This document shows positions 37,083-44,885 of a DNA stretch of 47,532 nucleotides, piece after piece; positions within the stretch are counted from its first letter, which is position 1; every line of letters starts with the position of its first letter. Made by a program: the position numbers and the translations under genes. Under the pieces are notes generated by a model. It was not told the DNA's origin. It was given only the letters and a program-made list of their open reading frames with translations, and ran no database searches. This DNA comes from an uncultured bacterium. Its GTDB lineage: Bacteria > Krumholzibacteriota > Krumholzibacteriia > LZORAL124-64-63. The stretch lies in NCBI GenBank assembly GCA_903859215.1, contig CAIOLW010000067.1, positions 1 through 47,532 on the forward strand. The letters run 5' to 3'.

Positions 37083-37618
37083 TCGGGCTGTTGCCGGTCG
37101 AAGGGGTTGCGGGCGCGGACATGGACGCGCTGGAAGCCTTCGTGACACGGCACTACGGGTGCGCGACGCGGCGGCTGCCGGACCTGGCGATGCCGGCCGA
37201 CGGGTACGACGCGCACCGGTCGCAGTACGAAGCGACGGCGCTCCTGAAGGCGGCGCTGCTCGTGCGGCCGGCAGACGTCGACCGGCTACTGGTGGTGACG
37301 GACAAGGACATCTTCATCCCGATGCTGACCTTCATCTTCGGGCAGGCGCAGGTGGAGGGACCGACGGCCCTGCTCTCGCTGGCGCGCCTGAAGCAGGAGT
37401 TCTACGGGATGACGGGAAGGCGCGACCTCATGCTTGAGCGCGCGCACAAGGAGATCGTGCACGAACTGGGGCACACCTTCGGCCTGGTGCACTGCCAGGA
37501 CCGGCAGTGCGCCATGGCGCTCTCGATCAACGTGACGAACATCGACATCAAGCGCGACTCGCTGTGTGGCGGGTGCGCGCGGAACCTGGCCGGGCGCCTC
37601 GAGGCGCTGGGCTGGTAG
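37076..37618 (+). CDS. amzA: Archaemetzincin-type zinc metallopeptidase
   Basis: 180-aa cytosolic zinc peptidase of family M54. The complete signature HELGHTFGLVHCQDRQCAM is at 129-147: zinc ligands H129, H133, H139, catalytic E130, and the archaemetzincin-specific cysteines C140 and C145. A second CxxC pair (C164, C167) completes the structural zinc site known for the family. Most members are archaeal or vertebrate and few bacterial ones have been studied; physiological substrates are unknown. ATG 37076 overlaps the kinase stop by 7 bases, and the response regulator starts 37 bases after its stop, so it is inside the two-component operon. Confidence 0.93.
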   Translation: MLIGLLPVEGVAGADMDALEAFVTRHYGCATRRLPDLAMPADGYDAHRSQYEATALLKAALLVRPADVDRLLVVTDKDIFIPMLTFIFGQAQVEGPTALLSLARLKQEFYGMTGRRDLMLERAHKEIVHELGHTFGLVHCQDRQCAMALSINVTNIDIKRDSLCGGCARNLAGRLEALGW

Positions 37619-37655
37619 GCGGCCGCCGCGGAAAGCGGCACAAAGGGGAGCACAG

Positions 37656-39014
37656 ATGAACAGCACGTGGAGGATCCTGGTGGTGGACGACGAGGTGGCC
37701 ATGCGCGAGTCGCTGGCGGCCTGGTTGCGGGAGGACGGCTATGTCGTCGACGGCGCGGCGTCCGGCCGCGAGGCGGTCGAGATGGCGCGCGCCGCCCCCT
37801 ACGACATCTACTTCCTGGACCTGAAGATGCCGCCGGGCATCGGCGGCATCGAGACGATGATCGAGATCCGGAAGCTGCAACCCGAGGCGACGGTGGTCAT
37901 CATCACCGCCTATGCGACCGTGGACACCGCGATCAACGCCCTGAAGGAGGGCGCGCAGGAGTACATGGTCAAGCCGTGCAACCCGGAGGAGATCTCGCTT
38001 TTCGTCAAGAGGACGATCGAGGTCAAGAACCTGCAGCGCGAGAACCAGTACCTCAGGCAGAAGCTGACCCGGCACTACTCGTTCCAGGACATCATCAGCA
38101 AGAACGCGGCGATGCACGCCATCTTCGAGCTGGTGAAGGAAGTGGCCAGCCAGCGCAGCACGGTGCTGATCCAGGGCGCCAGCGGCACGGGCAAGGAACT
38201 GGTGGCCCGGGCGCTGCACGAGGCGGGCGGGCGCGCGTCGCGGCCGTTCGTGGGGGTTTCCTGCGCGGCGCTGGCCGAGACGCTGCTGGAGTCCGAGCTG
38301 TTCGGGCACGAGAAAGGCGCGTTTACCGGCGCCGTCGCGCGCAAGCGCGGCAAGTTCGAAGTGGCCGGCGGCGGCTCGATCTTCCTGGACGAGATCGGCG
38401 ACATCTCACCGAAGCTGCAGATGGACCTTTTGCGGGTGCTGCAGGAGCGCCGGTTCTTCCGCCTGGGCGGCACCGAGGAGATCCCGATGGAGGCGCGCAT
38501 CATCGCCGCCACGAACCGCAACCTGCAGGAGGCCGTCGAGAGGGGCGACTTCCGCGAGGACCTCTTCTACCGCCTGAACGTCATCAACATCAGGCTGCCG
38601 AGCCTCTGCGAGCGGCGCGAGGACATCCCGCTGCTGGTCAACCACTTCATCGAGCGGCTGGCGCTCGAGGCCGGCAAGCAGGTGCGCGATGTCTCCAAGC
38701 CGGCGTTGAAGCTGCTGATGGACCACGACTGGCCGGGCAACGTCCGCGAGCTGGAGAACACCGTCGAGCGGGCCATCGTGACGGCGCGCAGCGCGACGCT
38801 GGACGTGGCCGACTTCGACTTCCTGGCGCAATCGCCCCGGGGCGGGGCGAAATGGAACGCTCCGGACGGGATGTCGCTGGCCGAGATCGAGAAGCACGCC
38901 GTCGAGTCGGTGCTCGACCGCACGGGCGGCAACATCAAGCTGGCCTCGGAGATCCTGGGTGTGGATCGCTCGACGCTGTACGCCATGGTGCGGCGGCACA
39001 ACATCCCGCGATAG
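37656..39014 (+). CDS. NtrC-family sigma54-dependent response regulator
   Basis: 452-aa transcription activator. The receiver domain (1-120) has D11/D12, phospho-acceptor D55 in YFLDLKMPP, T84 and K106. The AAA+ domain has Walker A GASGTGKE (174-181), the sigma54-contacting GAFTGA (221-226) and Walker B FLDEIG (243-248). The C-terminus is a Fis-type helix-turn-helix (VLDRTGGNIKLASEILGVDRSTLYAMVRR). ATG 37656 follows AAAGGGGAG. It should be phosphorylated by the upstream kinase. Likely targets include the sigma54-type promoters found about 7 kb downstream, but that is inference. A hairpin follows its stop. Confidence 0.95.
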   Translation: MNSTWRILVVDDEVAMRESLAAWLREDGYVVDGAASGREAVEMARAAPYDIYFLDLKMPPGIGGIETMIEIRKLQPEATVVIITAYATVDTAINALKEGAQEYMVKPCNPEEISLFVKRTIEVKNLQRENQYLRQKLTRHYSFQDIISKNAAMHAIFELVKEVASQRSTVLIQGASGTGKELVARALHEAGGRASRPFVGVSCAALAETLLESELFGHEKGAFTGAVARKRGKFEVAGGGSIFLDEIGDISPKLQMDLLRVLQERRFFRLGGTEEIPMEARIIAATNRNLQEAVERGDFREDLFYRLNVINIRLPSLCERREDIPLLVNHFIERLALEAGKQVRDVSKPALKLLMDHDWPGNVRELENTVERAIVTARSATLDVADFDFLAQSPRGGAKWNAPDGMSLAEIEKHAVESVLDRTGGNIKLASEILGVDRSTLYAMVRRHNIPR

Positions 39015-39060
39015 GGCCGGCGCGCCGCGCGGCAGGTGCATGAGGAAGCACACGAAGAAG

Positions 39061-39089
39061 GGCCCGGTGTCGCAGTGACGCCGGGCCCT
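39061..39089. terminator. Bidirectional hairpin terminator
   Basis: GGGCCCGG (39061-39068) pairs with CCGGGCCC (39082-39089) over a 13-base loop. It lies between the response-regulator stop (39014) and the minus-strand gene stop (39111). A-rich sequence on one side and TCTC on the other give only a weak U-tract. Confidence 0.6.
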
Positions 39090-39110
39090 CTCGATTGCCT
39101 TGCGCGGCCC

Positions 39111-39953
39111 CTACGGCTCGAGGCAGAGGTCGGCCAGGATGGCGTCCCAGTCCGCGTCCGGGTAGGCGCCCATGAGGTCGTCGACCAGCTCGCCGCCGTC
39201 GGCCAGCGCCAGGGCCTCGCCCGGGCGGGTCAGGCGCGCCTGCAGCAGCTCGAGCTCGCGCAGCATCCAGACGCGTGCTTCGGTGGCGCGCAGCAGCTGG
39301 TCGAGCCTGGCCTTGCCGTCGTTCGGGCGCAGGCGGTAGAGGCGGCCGCCCTCGTAGTCGCCGACGGCGACGACCGTGCCGGCGATGGGCGTCGTGATAT
39401 GGGCGTGGACATGGCCGCGCTGCAGGTCGGCCACGGCCGTGCCGGCCATCAGGCGCGTGCCGACGCCCGGCACCGTCACGCGGTCGGGGTTGCCGATGCA
39501 GGAGCGGAGCAGGTCGTCGACGCCGACGTCGTACGTGCCGTCGGTACGGGCCTCGACCCAGGTGTGGCCGCGGTGGTAGAGGCGGCTGTCGGGCGGGGTC
39601 GCGGGCGCGGCGGGCGCCGCCGCCAAGGTGGCCTCGCGGGTAGTTTCGTCTCCGCCGCCGGCGGCGGCCAGGGCGCGGTGCTGTTCGCAGTTGCCGCAGG
39701 CGAACTCGTGGCCGCAGACCTTGGCGTCGAACGTGCCGTCGAACTCGTGGCGGCAGGTCCGGCGCTCGGTCGACATCTCGGCGAACGACTCGTGCCAGGC
39801 GATGTCGGATTCGCGACGCTTGTTCATGTCACGCCGCGCTCGCAGCGAGGCGACAACGACGGTGCTCAGCACCACCGCCAGGACGGTGTAGAAGATACCC
39901 AGGAACACGATGTGTCCCGTATCCCAGTGGAACTCGTAGGCTGTGGGCAGCAT
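39111..39953 (-). CDS. Membrane-anchored protein with degenerate glycine-cleavage H-like domain
   Basis: 280-aa protein closing the Qrc-like operon. One helix (residues about 15-37) anchors it. A Cys/His cluster follows: C67 in CRHEF, C80 in KVCGHEF, C86 and C89 in ACGNC, suited to a metal or Fe-S site. After an Ala/Pro linker, residues 124-200 read like an H-protein/lipoyl domain (YHRGHTWVEARTDGTYDVGV, VTVPGVGTRLMAG, ITTPIAGTVVAVG). The lysine that would carry lipoate is missing; its place reads LQRGHVHAHI. It therefore cannot shuttle lipoyl groups as GcvH does, and a structural role in the complex is more likely. It starts 3 bases after the NrfD stop. Confidence 0.7.
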   Translation of the reverse strand: MLPTAYEFHWDTGHIVFLGIFYTVLAVVLSTVVVASLRARRDMNKRRESDIAWHESFAEMSTERRTCRHEFDGTFDAKVCGHEFACGNCEQHRALAAAGGGDETTREATLAAAPAAPATPPDSRLYHRGHTWVEARTDGTYDVGVDDLLRSCIGNPDRVTVPGVGTRLMAGTAVADLQRGHVHAHITTPIAGTVVAVGDYEGGRLYRLRPNDGKARLDQLLRATEARVWMLRELELLQARLTRPGEALALADGGELVDDLMGAYPDADWDAILADLCLEP

Positions 39954-39956
39954 GAC

Positions 39957-41201
39957 TCAGTTACTCCCGGTGGTGGTTTGGAGCTCCCGCTCGCGCGGGA
40001 ACAGGTTCAGGTAACGGAACGACAGCGAATAGAGGATGACGCCGTAGGCGACGACGCCGGCCAGCACGCCCCACTCCTGCTGCGAGGGCCAGTAGATCAT
40101 GAAGCGGTCGAACGACATCGTCGGCACCGACAGCGTCTGCAGCGTGAAGACGAAGCGGTTGAAGGCGACGCCGAAGCACGTCAGGAAGCCGCCGGCGATG
40201 AGCCAGGGCATCTTCTCGACGCGACGGCGGTTCAGCAGGATCGTCGCCGGCAGCAGGCCGAAGACGGTCAGTTCCAGGAAGAGCACCCAGGCGCCGAACA
40301 TGTCGCTGCGGTAGAACTCGGCGGCGTCGAAGCCCTTGCCAGGCAGCGTGACCATGATCCAGACCACGGTGTCGGCCACCTTGGCGATGATGTAGGTCGA
40401 CAGCAGGATGCCGGACAGGCGGCCCAGGCGGCTGAGCACGAAGTCGTCGACCAGCTTCTTCCGGGTGACGCCCTGCACGATCATCGTGATCAGCATGATG
40501 AACGACGGCCCGGCCGAGATGGCCGACCAGATGAACAGGAAGAACGTGGTCGGCCAGATGCCGACGCCTTCACGGTAGGCGAAGGGGCGCCCGTTCAGCA
40601 CGCCGAACATCCCGCCCAACGATCCCTGGTGGAAGAAGCTGAGGAAGGCGCCGACGCCGGCGAAGACCACCATCAGCTTGTGCAGGTTGAACTCGAGCAC
40701 CGTCGCGCCGGGCACCGTGCGCAGGCGGCGGTTCTTCAGCACGATGGGGATGTACTCGATCAGCAGCACCAGCAGGTAGCAGGTGATGCAGAACGTCACC
40801 TCGGTCAGCATCGAGTGGACGTTGGCGTGCCAGAACGCGAACCAGGCGCGGACGGGCTGCCCCACGTCGATCGCCAGCGTCACGATGGCCCCGCTGTAGC
40901 AGACGAAGCCGACGATCACCGCGGTGTTGAGCACCTGCTTGAACTCGTGGCGGCGCATCAGGTAGGTCATGAAGCCCAGGAAGAAGGCGCCCGCGCCCAG
41001 CGCGATGATCGCCAGGTCGAGGATGATCCACAATCCGAACGCGAACCGGTTGTCCATGTTCGTGTGGTAGAGGCCGTCGCGGAACAGCTGCGTGGCCGAG
41101 GTGCCGCCCCAGGCCGCCAGCAGCAGCCACGGCAGCAGCCACAGCAGGAAGCGGGGCAGGGTGGTGCGATCGAGGCCGCGCTGGATGAGTTGCCGGTCCA
41201 T
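39957..41201 (-). CDS. NrfD/PsrC-family quinone-interacting membrane subunit (QrcD-like)
   Basis: 414-aa integral membrane protein with about 9-10 helices and no cofactor motif, as expected for NrfD/PsrC/QrcD, which exchange electrons between quinone and the partner Fe-S subunit. Typical pieces are an N-terminal helix (LLWLLPWLLLAAW), AIDVGQPVRAWFAFWHANVHSMLTEVTF, and FFLFIWSAISAGPSFIML. ATG 41201 is chosen because AAGGAG lies 9 bases upstream and it starts just after the Fe-S gene; ATG 41231 would overlap that gene by 26 bases. It acts with the two preceding gene products. Confidence 0.9.
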   Translation of the reverse strand: MDRQLIQRGLDRTTLPRFLLWLLPWLLLAAWGGTSATQLFRDGLYHTNMDNRFAFGLWIILDLAIIALGAGAFFLGFMTYLMRRHEFKQVLNTAVIVGFVCYSGAIVTLAIDVGQPVRAWFAFWHANVHSMLTEVTFCITCYLLVLLIEYIPIVLKNRRLRTVPGATVLEFNLHKLMVVFAGVGAFLSFFHQGSLGGMFGVLNGRPFAYREGVGIWPTTFFLFIWSAISAGPSFIMLITMIVQGVTRKKLVDDFVLSRLGRLSGILLSTYIIAKVADTVVWIMVTLPGKGFDAAEFYRSDMFGAWVLFLELTVFGLLPATILLNRRRVEKMPWLIAGGFLTCFGVAFNRFVFTLQTLSVPTMSFDRFMIYWPSQQEWGVLAGVVAYGVILYSLSFRYLNLFPRERELQTTTGSN

Positions 41202-41205
41202 GTCG

Positions 41206-41985
41206 TCAGGCTCCTTCCGGGCCGTCGCCATGGCCGCGCACCCGGTCCAGACGGCTCAGGCCGATCCGGCGGATCCACGGTTCACGGGACAGGTACGTGA
41301 CCTTGGGTGCGGTGCCGAGGGCTTCCAGGAGGCGGAAGGCCTCGGGTTTCTTTTCGAGCGCGGCGATGGGGCCGCCCTCTTCAAGGCGGTTGCCGAACGT
41401 GATGGCGCCGTGGGGGCAGGCTTCGGCGCAGGCCGGCGTGTAGTGCACGGGCTCGGCGGCGGGGCGGCCCTCGGCGGCGGCCAGTTCGCGCGCGCGGTCG
41501 AGGCGGCCATGGCAGAAGTTGCATTTCTCGGCCACCCCCCGCATGCGCGGCGCGACGTCCGGGTTCAGCGTGTCCTGCAGGCCCTCGGGCCACTTCGGGT
41601 CGAACCAGTTGAAGTAGCGCGCGTGGTAGGGGCAGGCCGCCATGCAGTAGCGGCAGCCCATGCAGCGCGTGGGGATCTGCCCGATGATGCCCGTCGACTC
41701 GTCCAGCTGCACGGCGGTGACCGGGCAGACGTGGATGCACGGCGCGTGTTCGCAGTGCTGGCAGGGGATGGGCACGGTGACCGTGCGGTGGTCGGGCCAC
41801 GCCTTGCCGTTGTCGACGCGCTGCGTGCGCATCCAGGTCAGTCCGCGGTTCTCGAGGGCCTCGGGCGGCGGCACCGACACGTTGTTCTCGATCGCGCAGG
41901 CCACGTTGCACGTGCCGCAGCCGACGCACTTGTCGAGGTCGATCACCATCGCGTAGCAGACGGTGGCCTTGCTATGCGTTTCCAT
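41206..41985 (-). CDS. Four-cluster ferredoxin subunit (PsrB/QrcC-like)
   Basis: About 259-aa electron-transfer subunit. Sixteen cysteines form four cluster motifs in the DmsB/PsrB arrangement (numbering from ATG 41988): C21, C24, C27, C31; C76, C79, C84, C88; C109, C112, C115, C119; and C156, C159, C187, C191. No signal peptide is seen; it would be carried out with the Tat-borne MopB partner. AGGAGG stands 3 bases before ATG 41988 and 6 before ATG 41985, so the second is preferred. It overlaps the end of the MopB-like gene by 14-17 bases. It should pass electrons between the MopB-like subunit and NrfD. Confidence 0.93.
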   Translation of the reverse strand: METHSKATVCYAMVIDLDKCVGCGTCNVACAIENNVSVPPPEALENRGLTWMRTQRVDNGKAWPDHRTVTVPIPCQHCEHAPCIHVCPVTAVQLDESTGIIGQIPTRCMGCRYCMAACPYHARYFNWFDPKWPEGLQDTLNPDVAPRMRGVAEKCNFCHGRLDRARELAAAEGRPAAEPVHYTPACAEACPHGAITFGNRLEEGGPIAALEKKPEAFRLLEALGTAPKVTYLSREPWIRRIGLSRLDRVRGHGDGPEGA

Positions 41986-44191
41986 CATGAGCCTCCTGCA
42001 GGTCCGCGCGGACCAGGCGCCACACGGGGCGTTCGGCGGCCCCGCACAGGTCGGGGATGTCGGTCCGGTCGTCCGCGGACGCGGCGGGATCGCCCATGTC
42101 TGCGGGGTCGGGGCCCGCGGCGATTCGCGCCACGTCGGGCGGCAGCGAGTTGTCGAAGCGGACCTTGACGCGACGACGGCCGTGCGCCGTCGTCAACAGG
42201 GCCGACTTGCCTTCGGCCAAGCCGAGCGCGCGGGCCGTGGTCGCGCTGACTGCGAGCTGGCGCGAGCCCGGCTGCAGGCCGGATTCGCGGTAGAGCTTGT
42301 TGAGCACCGGGGCGGTGATCGCGCCGGCCGCCGGGGCCAGGCCGCCGCCGGCCATCAGCAGCAGCGAGCCGGTGGCGCCGGGTTTCGCGGCGTCGGCGCG
42401 GCCGCCCGCCAGCGAACGCCAGCGCGCCGCGAGGCCGCCGCCCTGGCCCAGCGGGCGCACATCGCGGTCGGCGAGCGTGAGCGTGGCCTTGTCGGACCAG
42501 CGGGCGCCGCGGGCCAGCGCTCCGGCCAGCAGGTCGGGATCGCTCATGGCCGCGACGTCGGTGGTGTTGCCGTCGGCCGGGTCGAAGACCTGGCCGCTGC
42601 CGCGCGACTGCAGCACGCCGGCGCGCCGCTTGAGCTCGGCTTCGTGGCCGGACTTGCCTCCCTCGGGCGGGACGACGAGGCCCGAGGCCGCTTCCAGCTG
42701 CGCCAGCCACTCGGCCGGGTGCAGCGCGAACGGGGCGGGAACGGCCACGGCCGTCGCCCATGAATAAGAGGAGCGCGCCGCCAGCGCGGGCGCCGGCACG
42801 TCCTCGACCCACTCGCCGGGGGCAAACACGGGCAGGATCAGGTCGGCGGGCGTGCCCGCGGCGCCGCCGGCGTATGGCGACAGCGCGACGAGCAGGCCGT
42901 CGGGGCCGCGCAGCTTGCGCCGCAGCTGTTCAGCGGAGACCGGGACGCCGGGGAACGAGCCGTCGACCAGCAGCACGTCGAGCGAGCCGTCGGGGATGTC
43001 GGACAGCGAACGTGCTGCCGGCCCGGCCGGCTCGTCGAACAACGCGGTGTCGGCCGGGCGAACGCCGAGTGCGCCGTCGGGGCCGACCGCGCCGAGCAGC
43101 AGGTTCAGGTTCCAGATGGCGGCTTCCTCTTCGCTCCCCAGCGGGCCGCCGCCGGCGTCGCCGACGCCCAGGACCAGCGCCGGGCGTCCGGCCGCCAGTT
43201 CGCGCGCGGTGTCGCGCAGCTGCGCGGGCGTCAGGCCGCTGTTCGCGGCGACGCGCTCGGGCGCGAAGTCGGCCAGAACGGTGCGCAGCGTGCTGCCGTT
43301 CTCGTGCGGCAGGTCGGCCAGGGCGTTCACGCGCGCGTCGGCCGCCAGCGCCTCGAAGACCAGCACATGGGCCAGTGCGAGGGCCACCGGCGCCTCGCTG
43401 CCCGGTCGGGCCGGCAGCCAGCGGTCGGCGCGCGCCGCGGTGATGGTGGCGGCGGGATCAACCTGGATCAGGCGCGGGCCGCCGGCCGCATGCGGGACGA
43501 TGTCGCGGCCGCGCCAGCCGGCGGTCAGTGGCGCGCCGAAGTTCAGCACGGTGCGGGCGCGCGCCGGGTCCGGGGCCGGGGCCAGCGCGCCGACGGTCGC
43601 CATTCCGGCGAACGCGGCGGCCGAGGCCTGCCATGCGTCCGGGGCCGTCGCGTAGATGCCGCCGCCCTGGCGCGCGAGGAACTCGCGGTACAGTCGCGAC
43701 ATCGCGCGGCCGGGCCGCAGGTCGACGATGGCAATGCTGTCGCCGGCGCCGCGGCTGCGGCAGGCGGCCAGGCGTTGGCCCAGTTCACCAGTCGTGGCGT
43801 CGGCGTCGACGATGCGCCACGCGGGGTCGGCTGCGGCGCGGGCGCGCCGCGCCACGCCGCGCACGCGCGACGGGTGGTAGCGCATCTGCGCCGCGGCCAG
43901 GCCGAGCGGGCACAGCGTGCCGGCGGCGGCCGGGTCGCCGACCACGGGCCACGCCGACACGAACGACGCGCCGATCAGGCGCGCGCGCATGCCGCAACCG
44001 ACCGGGCACAGCTGGCACGTCGTGAACATGTGGCTGACCGGCCCGCGCGGCGGGCGCGCGATCCATGACCAGTTCTGCGTCCAGATGGCGGCATCATCGA
44101 GCAGCTTCCAGGGCAGGGGGGAGAGCACCGAGCCCACCACGGCCCCACCCATGAACTTGAGTAGACTCCGTCTCGTAAGGTCCAGCGTCAC
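41972..44191 (-). CDS. MopB-superfamily (molybdopterin oxidoreductase-like) subunit, QrcB-like
   Basis: 739-aa periplasmic subunit with a twin-arginine signal (residues 1 to about 28, TRRSLLKFMGG). C59, C62, C66 (CQLCPVGC) and C94 (LCPLG) form the N-terminal [4Fe-4S] site of MopB enzymes. Beyond that the fold is recognisable (VLNFGAPL, DLILPVFAPGEWVED, LAEGKSALLTTAHGRRRVKV), but the usual Mo-ligand Cys/Ser/Sec segment is not evident near residues 180-200. The Desulfovibrio QrcB subunit likewise binds no Mo. Active-site chemistry is therefore doubtful, and an electron-relay role is favoured. GTG 44191 has GGAGGC upstream. It is larger than QrcB. Confidence 0.82.
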   Translation of the reverse strand: MTLDLTRRSLLKFMGGAVVGSVLSPLPWKLLDDAAIWTQNWSWIARPPRGPVSHMFTTCQLCPVGCGMRARLIGASFVSAWPVVGDPAAAGTLCPLGLAAAQMRYHPSRVRGVARRARAAADPAWRIVDADATTGELGQRLAACRSRGAGDSIAIVDLRPGRAMSRLYREFLARQGGGIYATAPDAWQASAAAFAGMATVGALAPAPDPARARTVLNFGAPLTAGWRGRDIVPHAAGGPRLIQVDPAATITAARADRWLPARPGSEAPVALALAHVLVFEALAADARVNALADLPHENGSTLRTVLADFAPERVAANSGLTPAQLRDTARELAAGRPALVLGVGDAGGGPLGSEEEAAIWNLNLLLGAVGPDGALGVRPADTALFDEPAGPAARSLSDIPDGSLDVLLVDGSFPGVPVSAEQLRRKLRGPDGLLVALSPYAGGAAGTPADLILPVFAPGEWVEDVPAPALAARSSYSWATAVAVPAPFALHPAEWLAQLEAASGLVVPPEGGKSGHEAELKRRAGVLQSRGSGQVFDPADGNTTDVAAMSDPDLLAGALARGARWSDKATLTLADRDVRPLGQGGGLAARWRSLAGGRADAAKPGATGSLLLMAGGGLAPAAGAITAPVLNKLYRESGLQPGSRQLAVSATTARALGLAEGKSALLTTAHGRRRVKVRFDNSLPPDVARIAAGPDPADMGDPAASADDRTDIPDLCGAAERPVWRLVRADLQEAHDGNA

Positions 44192-44216
44192 CGCGTCGGC
44201 CTCCGTCGTTGCGAAC

Positions 44217-44885
44217 CTATTTGTGGCACATCAGGCAATGGTCCCGGACACCGCGCTCGCGGTGGCAGTCGGTGCAGTCGCTCATCTTCATCGAATCCCA
44301 GGGATTCGGGCCGCCCCCGCTGATGCGCGGGCCCCAGATGTTGCGGCTGTACGTGCTGATCCGGTTGAACTGGTAGACCGGGGTGCCGGTCGACAGTCCC
44401 TGGTCCCCGTGGCAGCGTCGGCATTCGATGCCGGCCCGCCGCACGTGGGGGGCGTGGGAGAAGTACACGTTGTCCGGCTGGCGCGCGTAGACGAGCCAGG
44501 GGATCTCGCGGCCCGGGGTGACGAATTCGTCGACCAGCCTGCGCTCGGCCTTCGACGTGCCCTGGGCCTCGCTGTGGCAGTCGGCGCAGGCCTTCACCGC
44601 GGGGATGCCGGCGAAGCTGCCGTCGGCCCGGAAGCCGTGGCAGTTATCGCACGTCATGCCGGCGTCCTTCGTGTGCACGGCGTGGTTGAAGGCCAGCGGC
44701 TGTTCCTGGTGTCCGTACAGGAAGAAGGGCAGGGCCACCCAGCCGGCGAGCAGGCCGGCCGACAGGCCGAGCAGCGGCCACACGCGGGCCCACGCCGCGT
44801 TGCGGCGGGCGCTGCGCTCTTGCTCCGGGTTCGTCGTGGGGATGATCTCGATGCGAGGTTTCGGGTCACCGTCGTTGTCGTTCAC
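44217..44885 (-). CDS. Membrane-anchored multiheme cytochrome c (five CXXCH), QrcA-like
   Basis: 222-aa protein with one N-terminal helix (35-57) and a periplasmic domain. Five CXXCH sites are seen: 79-83, 100-104, 155-159, 204-208 and 217-221. Paired histidines precede two of them (FNHAVH, 66-71; FSHAPH, 142-147), the class III / c7-type pattern that gives bis-histidine hemes. QrcA of Desulfovibrio has six hemes; this has one fewer and ends directly after the fifth site. GTG 44885 overlaps the preceding stop as GTGA. It would connect the complex to periplasmic cytochromes. Confidence 0.9.
   Translation of the reverse strand: MNDNDGDPKPRIEIIPTTNPEQERSARRNAAWARVWPLLGLSAGLLAGWVALPFFLYGHQEQPLAFNHAVHTKDAGMTCDNCHGFRADGSFAGIPAVKACADCHSEAQGTSKAERRLVDEFVTPGREIPWLVYARQPDNVYFSHAPHVRRAGIECRRCHGDQGLSTGTPVYQFNRISTYSRNIWGPRISGGGPNPWDSMKMSDCTDCHRERGVRDHCLMCHK

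Noticed and set aside
39957-44885. Alternative Complex III (ActA-F)
   Set aside because: There is one NrfD protein instead of ActC plus ActF, MopB and Fe-S parts are separate instead of fused as in ActB, and no ActD/ActE-like protein is seen. The four-gene order fits Qrc/Psr better.
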